Shown here one piece after another: positions 1 through 6,083 of a stretch of DNA of 7,359 nucleotides. Both the position numbers and the translations under genes were made by a program. The DNA is from Pseudomonadota bacterium (lineage in GTDB: Bacteria > Pseudomonadota > Alphaproteobacteria > Rhizobiales > Devosiaceae): NCBI GenBank assembly GCA_023427545.1, contig JAEZBF010000345.1, forward strand, positions 1 to 7,359, given 5' to 3'. Positions within the stretch are counted from its first letter, which is position 1. Each line of letters opens with the position of its first letter. Below the pieces are notes generated by a model. The model searched no databases, was not told the origin of the DNA, and saw nothing but the letters and a program-made list of their open reading frames with translations.

Positions 1-709
1 GCACCGAGTAGATCGGCAGCTCGGCATCCTCGAGCAGCGGCGCATCGACTTCGCGCTTTCCGATCGCGACGGCGGCCAATCGCACGAGTGCGGGCAGCAC
101 GAGAAAGATCATCAGCGGCGGCAGGAGGAGTGGCTTCCATATGAAGGGCGCGGCGATGATGAGCACCAGGATCAGCGCCAGCACGGCGACGAACGCGATC
201 CGGGCGGCCAGTGGCAGGTCGAAGTTGGCGCTCGCATAAGGCCAGCGCCTCCAGAGACGCTGGCGGGCCTCGTCGAGCAGCATCGCCTCGCTGAGCTCTG
301 CAAGGCGCGTGCGAATGGCTGAAGGTGGAACGATGCAAAGCTGCGCGCTCAGACGCGGCGTCACCTTCGTTGCGAGCTGCAAGAAGTCGGCAAAGCGTGG
401 CGCGGCACAGGTCAAATCGCCGCCGTCGATGGAGATCCGGATGCTGCGGGTCTCTCCCAGCGAGTCGAGGCGCGAGAACCGCGGCCGCGCTGTCTGCGGG
501 GTTTCCGGTACCAGCGGCTCGAAGTCGAGGCCCGCCCACTGCGCTGCCCGTTCATAGACGACCGTCTCACCCAGGCCGAAACGATGCGCCAGGTAGGCGA
601 GCGGATCCACCTCCAGCTCGAGCGCGGCATCGAGCAGTTCAATGGCGTGATCGCCATCCTGGCAGAGGTCACGCAGGACCGCCCTGACGAGATCGACAGC
701 TTGTGACAT
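1..709 (-). CDS. N-terminal part of a membrane protein, probable family 2 glycosyltransferase (cut by left edge)
   Basis: An open frame runs from an ATG at 709-707 to the window edge without a stop, giving the first 236 residues. Residues 1-70 are helical and end in a stretch (AHRFGLGETVVYERAAQWAG, about 41-60, then LDFEPL) that resembles the small N-terminal domain of type II secretion ATPases (GspE-N/MshEN), which also occurs at the front of some alphaproteobacterial glycosyltransferases. Two hydrophobic segments lie at about 171-191 and 194-216 with only a Trp-Lys-Pro turn between them, so they probably form a transmembrane hairpin. The last residues, LPIYSV at 231-236, look like the first strand of a GT-A fold, which would place the catalytic domain just outside the window on the cytoplasmic side. 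The DxD motif is not visible, so the enzyme assignment is inferred from architecture. The GT2 call is moderate; a membrane protein is certain. No strong ribosome binding site precedes the ATG. Confidence 0.6.
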   Translation of the reverse strand, partial: MSQAVDLVRAVLRDLCQDGDHAIELLDAALELEVDPLAYLAHRFGLGETVVYERAAQWAGLDFEPLVPETPQTARPRFSRLDSLGETRSIRISIDGGDLTCAAPRFADFLQLATKVTPRLSAQLCIVPPSAIRTRLAELSEAMLLDEARQRLWRRWPYASANFDLPLAARIAFVAVLALILVLIIAAPFIWKPLLLPPLMIFLVLPALVRLAAVAIGKREVDAPLLEDAELPIYSV

Positions 710-725
710 CGTCGGGGTGGTTCCG

Positions 726-742
726 GGTCAGCTACTGGTCAG
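726..742. repeat. Short direct repeat in the divergent promoter region
   Basis: GGTCAG occurs at 726-731 and again at 737-742, separated by five bases, so the copies repeat every 11 bp, about one helical turn. They lie 17 bp upstream of the membrane protein start and about 110 bp upstream of the binding-protein start, next to the palindrome CGTATACG at 745-752. The spacing suits a site for a dimeric regulator, but no known operator is recognised and chance is a real alternative. The rest of 710-851 shows no convincing paired -35/-10 on either strand. Confidence 0.25.
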
Positions 743-851
743 ATCGTATACGGGTTTTTGCTTAGTGGAAGGTGTTCGCGCGCAAATCGACGCCTCGCCT
801 TTAGCCCGATTACCAGCCATAAGCCCGGTGTTTGGACCGGGAGTCGGCGCA

Positions 852-1667
852 GTGCGCAGTCTGGGTGTCGTGATAGCCGCGTTGGCGCTGGTCCTGAGCG
901 GGGCTGCCGGTGGGCAAACGCTGCCCAACCACATAGACCCGAGCGCCCGTGAAGCCCTGCCGAACCTGTCCGCGGTGCCATCGCTCCGGTTCCTCACCAC
1001 TGCCGACTACCCGCCCTTCAACTACCGCGACAAGAATGGCGAACTCATCGGCTTCAACATCGATCTGGCGCGCAGCCTCTGTGCCGCGCTCAGCATCACC
1101 TGCACTGTGCAGGCCTGGCCTTGGGAACAGGCGCCCCGCGCGCTGGCCGACAACCAGGGCGATGCGCTGATCGCAGGCCTGGCGCTCACGCCCGAGAATG
1201 GCGCTCAGTTCGACTTCACCAACGTCTACCTGGCATTTCCCGCCCGCTTCGTCGTCCAGCAGGCACAGCTCCGCGACTTCGATCCGCAGCGGCTCGCTGG
1301 GATAGCGGTGAGCGTGCGCCGCGGCTCCGCCCACGCCGAGTTCCTGCGCCGCTACCTGCCCGAGGTGAAGGTGACCGAGTTTGAGACCGAGTTCGCCGCC
1401 CTCGACGCGCTCAAAGCGGGCACGGTGGGAGCCTATTTCGGCGATGGGCTGCGCGCGTCCTTCTGGCTCAACGACAACCTCGAATGCTGCAGCTTTGCCG
1501 GCGAGCCGTATTTCCGCCCGGACCTGTTCGGCGAGGGCCTCGCCATCGCAGTGCCGACGAGCAAGGACAACGTCCGCTTGGCACTAGACTACGGCCTCGT
1601 TCGCCTCAAGCAGGCGGGGACCTTCGACGAACTCTACCTCAGGTGGTTCCCGGTCAGCTTCTACTAG
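852..1667 (+). CDS. Periplasmic solute-binding protein, SBP_bac_3 family
   Basis: This 271-residue protein is a class II periplasmic binding protein of the kind that serves polar amino acid ABC importers. The GTG at 852 is chosen because CGGGAG lies at 838-843 and because it starts exactly at a signal peptide: VRS, a hydrophobic core at about 5-17, then a small-residue cleavage region near 18-22. The open frame extends upstream to 717 but that part is unlike a secreted protein. Family signatures follow in order: YPPFNYRDKNGELIGFNIDL at about 53-72, GDALIAGLALTPE at 103-115, RRGSAHAEFLRR at 156-167, GDGLRASFWL at 197-206 and a C-terminal LKQAGTFDELYLRW. Cys77 and Cys84 have the same seven-residue spacing as the disulphide of HisJ. 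Asp198 sits where the ligand amino-group contact is expected, but Asn116 replaces the usual ligand carboxylate arginine. No permease or ATPase gene is present, so it is an orphan here and its ligand is unknown. Its stop overlaps that of the convergent TerB gene. Confidence 0.85.
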   Translation: MRSLGVVIAALALVLSGAAGGQTLPNHIDPSAREALPNLSAVPSLRFLTTADYPPFNYRDKNGELIGFNIDLARSLCAALSITCTVQAWPWEQAPRALADNQGDALIAGLALTPENGAQFDFTNVYLAFPARFVVQQAQLRDFDPQRLAGIAVSVRRGSAHAEFLRRYLPEVKVTEFETEFAALDALKAGTVGAYFGDGLRASFWLNDNLECCSFAGEPYFRPDLFGEGLAIAVPTSKDNVRLALDYGLVRLKQAGTFDELYLRWFPVSFY

Positions 1668-2086
1668 CCGTTGAGGGCATTGAGCCGCCGGTGCCGTGCA
1701 CGCGCCGCCGCCTCGATCGCGGCCGTCAGCAGCCGGTCGAGTTCCATGCGGTCGCGGATCATCTCGAGCAGGCGCAGTTCCTCCTGCTCCAGCCGCAGGT
1801 CCACCGCGGCAATCTCGACGGCGAGCGAATAGGCGGTGTCATGCAGCCGCTGCGGGATGGCAGCGACTGCCATGTCGAGCACACCCTCGAGGCCCGTGCT
1901 GCCGTTGATCAGGTCGGCGCAACGGTTGGCAACCACCGCAAGCTGGCCGCGCTCATAGCCCTCGAACACGGGAAGCCGGCCAACCAGACCATCGATCCGC
2001 TTGAGCTCCTGATCCGTCAGGCTCGTATCGGACGAGGCCGTCACGATCATCAGGTAGATGAGCGCATCCTGGGTGGAGAGCGGCAT
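1664..2086 (-). CDS. TerB-family protein (tellurite resistance TerB-like)
   Basis: A 140-residue, cysteine-poor, all-helical soluble protein starting at the ATG 2086-2084; GGGGA at 2093-2097 lies six bases upstream and supports this start. The TerB fold usually carries two acidic loops, and both are visible: SSDTSLTDQE at about 18-27 and AVDLRLEQEE at 94-103, each with an Asp followed by acidic residues. The length fits single-domain TerB proteins. TerB in tellurite and stress operons is thought to bind metal at the membrane, but there are no other ter genes here, so a tellurite phenotype should not be assumed. The gene lies divergent to lysK and convergent with the binding-protein gene, overlapping it by four bases. 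From memory, a TerB gene next to class I lysK is common in Hyphomicrobiales; the reason is unknown. The family call is fairly sure, the function is not. Confidence 0.75.
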   Translation of the reverse strand: MPLSTQDALIYLMIVTASSDTSLTDQELKRIDGLVGRLPVFEGYERGQLAVVANRCADLINGSTGLEGVLDMAVAAIPQRLHDTAYSLAVEIAAVDLRLEQEELRLLEMIRDRMELDRLLTAAIEAAARARHRRLNALNG

Positions 2087-2135
2087 GGCGGGTCCCCGGG
2101 TTCGTTGCGGCGCATACCTAGGGTTGGGACGTGGT

Positions 2136-2200
2136 CTTGGCAAGGCGGCGCCATTGACGCGGCCAAGCCTCAGGTGCAACAGAACCGGCTTGCCCAAGCC
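2136..2200 (+). promoter_or_regulatory. Overlapping inverted repeats upstream of lysK
   Basis: Three short complementary pairs lie in the 133-bp gap upstream of lysK. CTTGGC (2136-2141) can pair with GCCAAG (2162-2167); CAAGCC (2164-2169) can pair with GGCTTG (2187-2192); and GGCTT (2187-2191) can fold on AAGCC (2196-2200) around a GCCC tetraloop. The first and second pairings exclude each other, as do the second and third. The ribosome binding site at 2211 starts 10 bases after the last arm. If the RNA starts upstream of 2136 this could be a switching leader; if it starts later only the last hairpin remains. A TTGACG at 2154-2159 could be a -35 box but has no good -10 partner. The sites could equally be DNA operators or chance in GC-rich sequence. 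Confidence 0.3.
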
Positions 2201-2210
2201 CAGACCCGCC

Positions 2211-2215
2211 GAGGT
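2211..2215 (+). promoter_or_regulatory. Ribosome binding site deciding the lysK start
   Basis: GAGGT lies four bases before the GTG at 2220. The spacing is short, but no other in-frame start nearby has a better site and homologous N-termini fit this position. GACC at 2203-2206 can pair with GGTC at 2213-2216, so the site may lie partly in a small 4-bp stem. Confidence 0.5.
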
Positions 2216-2219
2216 CCCC

Positions 2220-3836
2220 GTGACGACTGCCGCATTGCCTGAGCTCGACCCCCAGTTCTTCGCGCCCGCCCAGGCGGCGCGCGCCTGGCCGTTCGAGGAG
2301 GCGAGGAAGCTCGTCGCCCGTCTGCAGCGCACCGGCAAGCGCGAGGCGCTGTTCGAGACCGGATACGGTCCTTCCGGGCTGCCGCACATCGGCACCTTCG
2401 GCGAAGTCGCTCGTACGACCATGGTGCGCACTGCTTTCCGGCTGCTGACCGAAGACAAGATCCCAACGCGGTTGATTTGCTTCTCCGATGACATGGACGG
2501 CATGCGCAAGATTCCGGACAACGTGCCGGATCGCGCCGCACTCGAGCCTTATGTGCAGATGCCGCTCACGGCAGTGCCCAACCCATTCGGCGGCGACTAC
2601 CTGAGCTTTGGTGCGCATAACAATGCGATGCTGCGCCGGTTCCTCGACACGTTCGGGTTCAACTACGAGTTCGCCAGCGCCACCGAGTACTACAAGTCGG
2701 GCCGCTTCGATGCGGTGCTGCGCCGCGCCGCCGAGCGTTACGACGATATCATGGCGGTCATGCTCCCCACCCTCGGCTCCGAGCGTCGCGAGACCTATAG
2801 CCCGTTCCTGCCCATCTCGCCGACCTCCGGCCGGGTGCTCTATGTCCCGATGAAGGAAGTGGATGCGCGCAACGGCACCGTCACCTTCACCGACGAGGAC
2901 GGCCGCGACATCACCCTCCCGGTCACGGGCGGGCACGTGAAGCTGCAGTGGAAGCCCGATTTCGGCATGCGCTGGGCGGCGCTGGGCGTCGACTTCGAGA
3001 TGTTCGGCAAGGACCACCAGACCAACCAGTCGATCTACGACCGCATCTGCCAGGTCTTGGGCGGAACGGCGCCGGAGCACTACGTTTACGAGCTCTTCCT
3101 CGACGAGCACGGCCAGAAGATATCGAAGTCCAAGGGCAACGGGCTGACCATCGACGAGTGGCTTGCCTACGCCTCGACCGACAGCCTCGCGCTCTACATG
3201 TTCCAGAAGCCGCGGGTGGCCAAGCGCCTCTACTTCGATGTGATCCCGCGCGCCGTCGACGAGTACTACAGCTTCGTTGCCGCCTATCACCGCCAAGGGG
3301 CCGCCGAGCAGCTTGAAAACCCAGCCTTCCACGTCCACTCCGGCCATCCGCCCGAGGCTGACATGCCGGTGAGCTTCGGGCTGCTGCTCAACATTGTCTC
3401 GGCCTCCAACGCCCACGACACCGCCGTCCTCTGGGGCTTCATTTCGCGCTATCTCCCGGGCGCGACGTCGCAGACGCAGCCCGAGCTCGACAAGCTCGCC
3501 GGCTATGCCGTTCGATACTTCAACGACCGCGTGCGGCCCACCAAGGTCTTCCGCGCGCCCACCGACAAGGAACGAGCCGCGCTGCAGGACCTCGCTGACC
3601 AATTGGCCCCGCTGGAGGGCTCGACCGACGCCGAGGCGCTGCAGAACCTCGTCTACGAAGTCGGCAAGGCGCACAGCTTCGAGCCGCTGCGCGACTGGTT
3701 CGGCGCGATCTACCAGGTGCTGCTCGGCTCCGAGCAGGGCCCGCGCTTCGGCTCCTTCATCGCGCTCTACGGCGTCGCCGAAACCCGCCGCCTCATCGCC
3801 GACGCGCTCGCCGGCAAGCTGGTCAAGGCCGCCTGA
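2220..3836 (+). CDS. lysK: Lysine--tRNA ligase, class I
   Basis: The enzyme charges tRNA(Lys) with lysine in the cytoplasm, using ATP. It belongs to the class I LysRS type, found in most archaea, alphaproteobacteria and spirochaetes and unrelated to the class II LysS of E. coli (class I genes are named lysK or lysS in different databases). The GTG at 2220 gives 538 residues, the usual size for this family. The adenylate-forming Rossmann signatures are present: HIGTFGE at 56-62 (the HIGH motif) and KISKSKGNG at 300-308 (the KMSKS motif). Other recognisable segments include FETGYGPSGLPH just before the first motif, SDDMDGMRKIPDN around residues 90-102, and FEMFGKDHQTNQ before the second motif. 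The C-terminal half, rich in helices, matches the tRNA anticodon-binding region. The frame is open upstream to 2058 but that extension has no family similarity. The gene is monocistronic: TerB is divergent and the S24 regulator converges seven bases after the stop. Confidence 0.96.
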   Translation: MTTAALPELDPQFFAPAQAARAWPFEEARKLVARLQRTGKREALFETGYGPSGLPHIGTFGEVARTTMVRTAFRLLTEDKIPTRLICFSDDMDGMRKIPDNVPDRAALEPYVQMPLTAVPNPFGGDYLSFGAHNNAMLRRFLDTFGFNYEFASATEYYKSGRFDAVLRRAAERYDDIMAVMLPTLGSERRETYSPFLPISPTSGRVLYVPMKEVDARNGTVTFTDEDGRDITLPVTGGHVKLQWKPDFGMRWAALGVDFEMFGKDHQTNQSIYDRICQVLGGTAPEHYVYELFLDEHGQKISKSKGNGLTIDEWLAYASTDSLALYMFQKPRVAKRLYFDVIPRAVDEYYSFVAAYHRQGAAEQLENPAFHVHSGHPPEADMPVSFGLLLNIVSASNAHDTAVLWGFISRYLPGATSQTQPELDKLAGYAVRYFNDRVRPTKVFRAPTDKERAALQDLADQLAPLEGSTDAEALQNLVYEVGKAHSFEPLRDWFGAIYQVLLGSEQGPRFGSFIALYGVAETRRLIADALAGKLVKAA

Positions 3837-3853
3837 GCCGGCCCTACTGGCTC
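3835..3853 (+). terminator. Hairpin across the convergent lysK / S24 regulator stops
   Basis: GAGCCGG at 3835-3841 pairs with CTGGCTC at 3847-3853 (seven pairs, one of them G-U in the plus-strand RNA) around the loop CCCTA. It spans both stop codons, TGA at 3834-3836 and the reverse-strand TAG at 3846-3844. The minus-strand RNA forms it less well because the wobble becomes a C-A mismatch. No T-tract follows, so it is not a classical intrinsic terminator; it may mark the 3' end of the lysK message or be incidental. Confidence 0.25.
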
Positions 3854-4491
3854 GCCCAGATGATCCGCCCAATTCCCTCGACGTCGCTCGTGTCGATGGT
3901 CCGCGGCGGGTGCTCCGGGTTCACCGAATGCAGCTCGAGGAGCTTCGCCGACTGTCGGTAGAGAATCTTGACCATCACCTCGCCGTCACGGGTGCGGACG
4001 ACCACGCGATCGCCACGGCGGAGCTGGGCGGTCGGGGAGACCACGATGACGTCGCCGTCGCGGTAGAGCGGCAGCATCGAATCCCCGGTGACCTCCAGCG
4101 CATAGGTGCCGTCTTCGCCTGCGACCGGCAGGTGCACCTCGTCCCAGCCCTGGCCCACCGGAAAACCAGCGCTATCGAAGAACCCGCCGGTTCCCGCCTT
4201 GGCGAGGCCTAGTAGCGGCACCGACGTACGCCTTTGCGCCAACACGGAGGCGATCTGCAGGTACGCCCCGCCAGAAGACAGGAACGAATCGAAGGTTTCC
4301 CCCGTCGCATCGAGCACCTTGGCGATGCTCTCGGTCGAGGGCCAGCGCTCCCGCCCATCCCTGCTGACGCGCTTGCTCCGGTTGAAGGTCGTCGAATCGA
4401 GCCCCGCCAGCCGTGCCAGTCCCGAGGGGCTCAGTCCATGCCGCCCCGCGAGTGCGTCCAGCGCATCCCAGATGGCGCGATGAGACATCAT
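3844..4491 (-). CDS. HTH transcriptional regulator with LexA/S24-like C-terminal domain
   Basis: A 215-residue repressor-type protein. Residues about 5-70 form an XRE-like DNA-binding domain with the helix-turn-helix in SPSGLARLAGLDSTTFNRSK (21-40). A linker follows, then an S24 domain from about 92 to 212. The catalytic serine is Ser138 in GDSMLP and the lysine is Lys175 in VMVKIL; their separation of 37 residues equals that of E. coli LexA (Ser119, Lys156). An Ala99-Gly100 pair sits where LexA-type repressors cleave themselves. These features permit RecA-stimulated autocleavage, but many chromosomal relatives of this type have not been shown to cleave. There is no phage gene nearby, so this looks like a host regulator. 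Two adjacent ATG codons (4491-4489 and 4488-4486) could start it, and neither has a clear Shine-Dalgarno site. A promoter candidate and two palindromes precede it, suggesting self-regulation. Targets are unknown. Confidence 0.88.
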   Translation of the reverse strand: MMSHRAIWDALDALAGRHGLSPSGLARLAGLDSTTFNRSKRVSRDGRERWPSTESIAKVLDATGETFDSFLSSGGAYLQIASVLAQRRTSVPLLGLAKAGTGGFFDSAGFPVGQGWDEVHLPVAGEDGTYALEVTGDSMLPLYRDGDVIVVSPTAQLRRGDRVVVRTRDGEVMVKILYRQSAKLLELHSVNPEHPPRTIDTSDVEGIGRIIWASQ

Positions 4492-4501
4492 GGAGGGGCT
4501 A

Positions 4502-4531
4502 TCTCAACCCATGAGAGGAAATTAGTCCTAA
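4502..4531. promoter_or_regulatory. Two small palindromes, candidate operators of the S24 regulator
   Basis: TCTCA at 4502-4506 and TGAGA at 4512-4516 form an inverted repeat with a 5-bp spacer, and TTAGTCCTAA at 4522-4531 is a palindrome of four-base arms around TC. The second overlaps the -10 box and likely transcription start of the regulator's promoter; the first lies in its leader. Their centres are 17.5 bp apart. This is where a self-repressing XRE/S24 protein would be expected to bind. Neither matches a LexA box known to me. Confidence 0.3.
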
Positions 4532-4559
4532 GATATTCCCTGCACGGCCCCGTTGTAAA
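4530..4559 (-). promoter_or_regulatory. Candidate sigma-70 promoter of the S24 regulator
   Basis: On the minus strand TTTACA (4559-4554, five of six to the -35 consensus) is followed after 18 bp by TATCTT (4535-4530, four of six to the -10 consensus). Transcription would begin near 4523, leaving a leader of about 30 bases before the ATG at 4491. The stretch 4517-4539 is AT-rich compared with the rest of the window, which supports a promoter. Confidence 0.45.
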
Positions 4560-4567
4560 GGCCGCCC

Positions 4568-4598
4568 ACGGCTTGTACGGGGTGCGCGGGCGAGCCGT
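4568..4598 (+). other. Inverted repeat in front of the DUF952-pyrD pair
   Basis: ACGGCT at 4568-4573 and AGCCGT at 4593-4598 are perfect complements separated by 19 bases, ending just before the ribosome binding site GGGAGAGG at 4601-4608. It could form a leader hairpin for the DUF952-pyrD message. No promoter boxes are clear on this strand, so whether it is transcribed is unknown. Confidence 0.2.
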
Positions 4599-4611
4599 CC
4601 GGGAGAGGCCA

Positions 4612-4965
4612 ATGGATACCCCCGAGTTCGTTTACAAGATCGCGACCGCCTCCGGCTTCGCCCCGGCGGCGCTCAGCGGGCACTACGCCGGCATGCCCGT
4701 CGACGCTCAGGACGGCTTCATCCACCTGTCGACCGCTGCACAGCTCCCCGAGACGCTCCGTCTCCATTTCCGTGGACGGGGGGACCTCGTGCTCATCGCC
4801 GTCCGAACCACCGACATCGCCGATCACCTGCGGTGGGAGCCTTCACGCGGCGGCGACCTCTTCCCCCACCTCTACGTGCCTCTGCCGCTCAGCGCCGTTG
4901 CCTGGACCGCGCCGATCGCCGTCGGCGAAGACGGCAGCTGCACGCTGCCCGAGGCGGTTCGCTGA
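4612..4965 (+). CDS. DUF952 family protein
   Basis: A small soluble protein of 117 residues with no signal peptide or membrane segment. The ATG at 4612 is supported by GGGAGAGG at 4601-4608. The family is recognised from three conserved blocks: VYKI near the start (7-10), DGFIHLSTAAQ at 34-44, and LRWEPSRGG with FPHLYVPLPL at 73-81 and 84-93. Conserved polar residues that could form an active site are Lys9, His38, Ser40, Glu76, Arg79 and His86. The family has no established reaction; I recall it being grouped by fold with the ADP-ribosyltransferases, which I cannot verify here. Its stop overlaps the pyrD start by one base (TGATG, 4963-4967), so the two are very probably one operon and translationally coupled. 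That context suggests a role near nucleotide metabolism, but this is inference only. Confidence 0.85.
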   Translation: MDTPEFVYKIATASGFAPAALSGHYAGMPVDAQDGFIHLSTAAQLPETLRLHFRGRGDLVLIAVRTTDIADHLRWEPSRGGDLFPHLYVPLPLSAVAWTAPIAVGEDGSCTLPEAVR

Positions 4966-6047
4966 TGCTGGAGGGGCTTGCCCAGAGGCTCGGCCTTGCC
5001 GCGCTCCGGCGCCTCGACCCCGAAACCGCCCATCGTATGACGATCGCCGTCCTGCGCAGCGGCGCCGTTCATGCGCCGCGGATGCCCGACCCTCCGGAGC
5101 TGCGCACCGTCATCGCGGGCCTCGCGCTACCCAACCCCGTCGGCATGGCGGCCGGCTTCGACAAGAACGCCGAGGTGCCGGAGGCCTTGGCGCGGATCGG
5201 CTTCGGCATGGTCGAAGTCGGAACCGTCACCCCGCGTCCGCAGGCCGGCAACCCGCGCCCGCGGCTCTTCCGTCTTCCCGCAGCCGGCGGCGTCATCAAC
5301 CGCATGGGCTTCAACAACGACGGTCACGAGGCGGTGCATCAGCGCCTCGTCGGTCCACGCGCGGGTTACGTGCTCGGGGTGAACATCGGCGCCAACAAGG
5401 ACTCTCCGGATTTTATCGCCGATTACGTCCTCGGCGTGCGCCGTTTTGCTCCCATTGCGGACTACCTAACCGTCAACGTCTCTTCTCCGAACACGCCCGG
5501 CCTGCGCGATCTGCAGGCCGGCGAAGCCCTACGCCGCCTGCTCGATGCGGTGCTCGCCGCTCGCGCCGCCCAGGTCCGCCGCGTGCCGGTCTTCCTCAAG
5601 ATCGCGCCCGACCTCGACGAGCGGCAGCTGGACGAGATTTCCGGCGTGATCGTGGTCAGAGAGCTCGATGGGCTGATCGTCTCCAACACCACGCTCTCGC
5701 GCGATGGCGTCGGCGGTTTGCCGCATGCGAGCGAAGCGGGTGGCCTGTCGGGTCGCCCGCTCTTCAACCTTGCCACCCGCCGTCTTGCCCAGATGCGCCA
5801 GCGGGTCGGCAAGCTGCCGATCATCGGAGCAGGGGGCATCCACTCCGCCGAAACCGCCATCGCGAAGTTCGAGGCCGGCGCCAACGCCATCCAGCTCTAC
5901 TCTGCCCTGGTCTACGGCGGTCTCCCGCTGCTCGACGGGATCAAGGGCGGCCTCGCCCAGGAGGTACGACGGCGCCGCCTCGCCACCGTCTCCGGCCTGA
6001 TCGGCACCCGGATCGACGACTGGGCCGCCGGGCGGATAAGCCTCTGA
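4965..6047 (+). CDS. pyrD: Dihydroorotate dehydrogenase (quinone), class 2
   Basis: PyrD oxidises dihydroorotate to orotate in the fourth step of pyrimidine synthesis, passing electrons through FMN to membrane quinone. The 360-residue product is a little longer than E. coli PyrD (336). Residues 1-35 form the short helical N-terminal extension typical of class 2 enzymes, which docks to the membrane and forms the quinone tunnel. Conserved blocks are GMAAGFDKNAE (60-70), EVGTVTPRPQAGNPRPR (84-100), NRMGFNNDG (112-120), NVSSPNTPGLRDLQ (171-184), LKIAPDL (211-217), SNTT (240-243) and IIGAGGI near 286-292. By comparison with E. coli, Ser174 is the catalytic base, Lys212 contacts FMN, and Asn241/Thr242 contact substrate or flavin. 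The ATG at 4965 overlaps the DUF952 stop by one base; GAGG at 4951-4954 is a distant ribosome binding site inside DUF952, consistent with coupling. The gene ends 36 bp from the convergent kinase gene. Confidence 0.97.
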   Translation: MLEGLAQRLGLAALRRLDPETAHRMTIAVLRSGAVHAPRMPDPPELRTVIAGLALPNPVGMAAGFDKNAEVPEALARIGFGMVEVGTVTPRPQAGNPRPRLFRLPAAGGVINRMGFNNDGHEAVHQRLVGPRAGYVLGVNIGANKDSPDFIADYVLGVRRFAPIADYLTVNVSSPNTPGLRDLQAGEALRRLLDAVLAARAAQVRRVPVFLKIAPDLDERQLDEISGVIVVRELDGLIVSNTTLSRDGVGGLPHASEAGGLSGRPLFNLATRRLAQMRQRVGKLPIIGAGGIHSAETAIAKFEAGANAIQLYSALVYGGLPLLDGIKGGLAQEVRRRRLATVSGLIGTRIDDWAAGRISL

Positions 6048-6083
6048 GCCACGAGCGTGCGGAGGACCCCCAGGTCCGGTCCC

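Noticed and set aside
717..851. N-terminal extension of the binding protein from a GTG at 717
   Set aside because: The signal peptide begins at 852 and has its own ribosome binding site; the extension would bury it. The region is better read as divergent promoter DNA.
1664..2086. TerB gene as evidence of a tellurite resistance cluster
   Set aside because: No terC, terD, terZ or related gene is present; single TerB-fold genes are common without any tellurite link.
2115..2143. TTGCCA / TAGGTA as a promoter for the TerB gene on the minus strand
   Set aside because: The -35-like box is good (five of six) but the -10 matches at only two positions, so it was not listed.
2058..2219. Upstream extension of lysK from an ATG at 2058
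   Set aside because: The extension overlaps the divergent TerB start, contains the inverted repeats and resembles no synthetase N-terminus; GTG at 2220 gives the normal family length.
2118..3872. Open frame of 584 codons on the minus strand opposite lysK
   Set aside because: It mirrors lysK in a GC-rich genome, shows low-complexity composition rich in Arg, Gly, Val and Glu, and has no recognisable domain. It is an antisense shadow.
3844..4491. S24 regulator as a sign of a prophage
   Set aside because: No integrase, Cro-like partner, att repeats or structural genes are near; the flanking genes are housekeeping genes, so a host regulator is more likely.
6064..6077. GGACC-CCCA-GGTCC hairpin between pyrD and the kinase gene as a terminator
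   Set aside because: The stem has only five pairs and no T-tract on either strand; too weak to call in this GC-rich gap.
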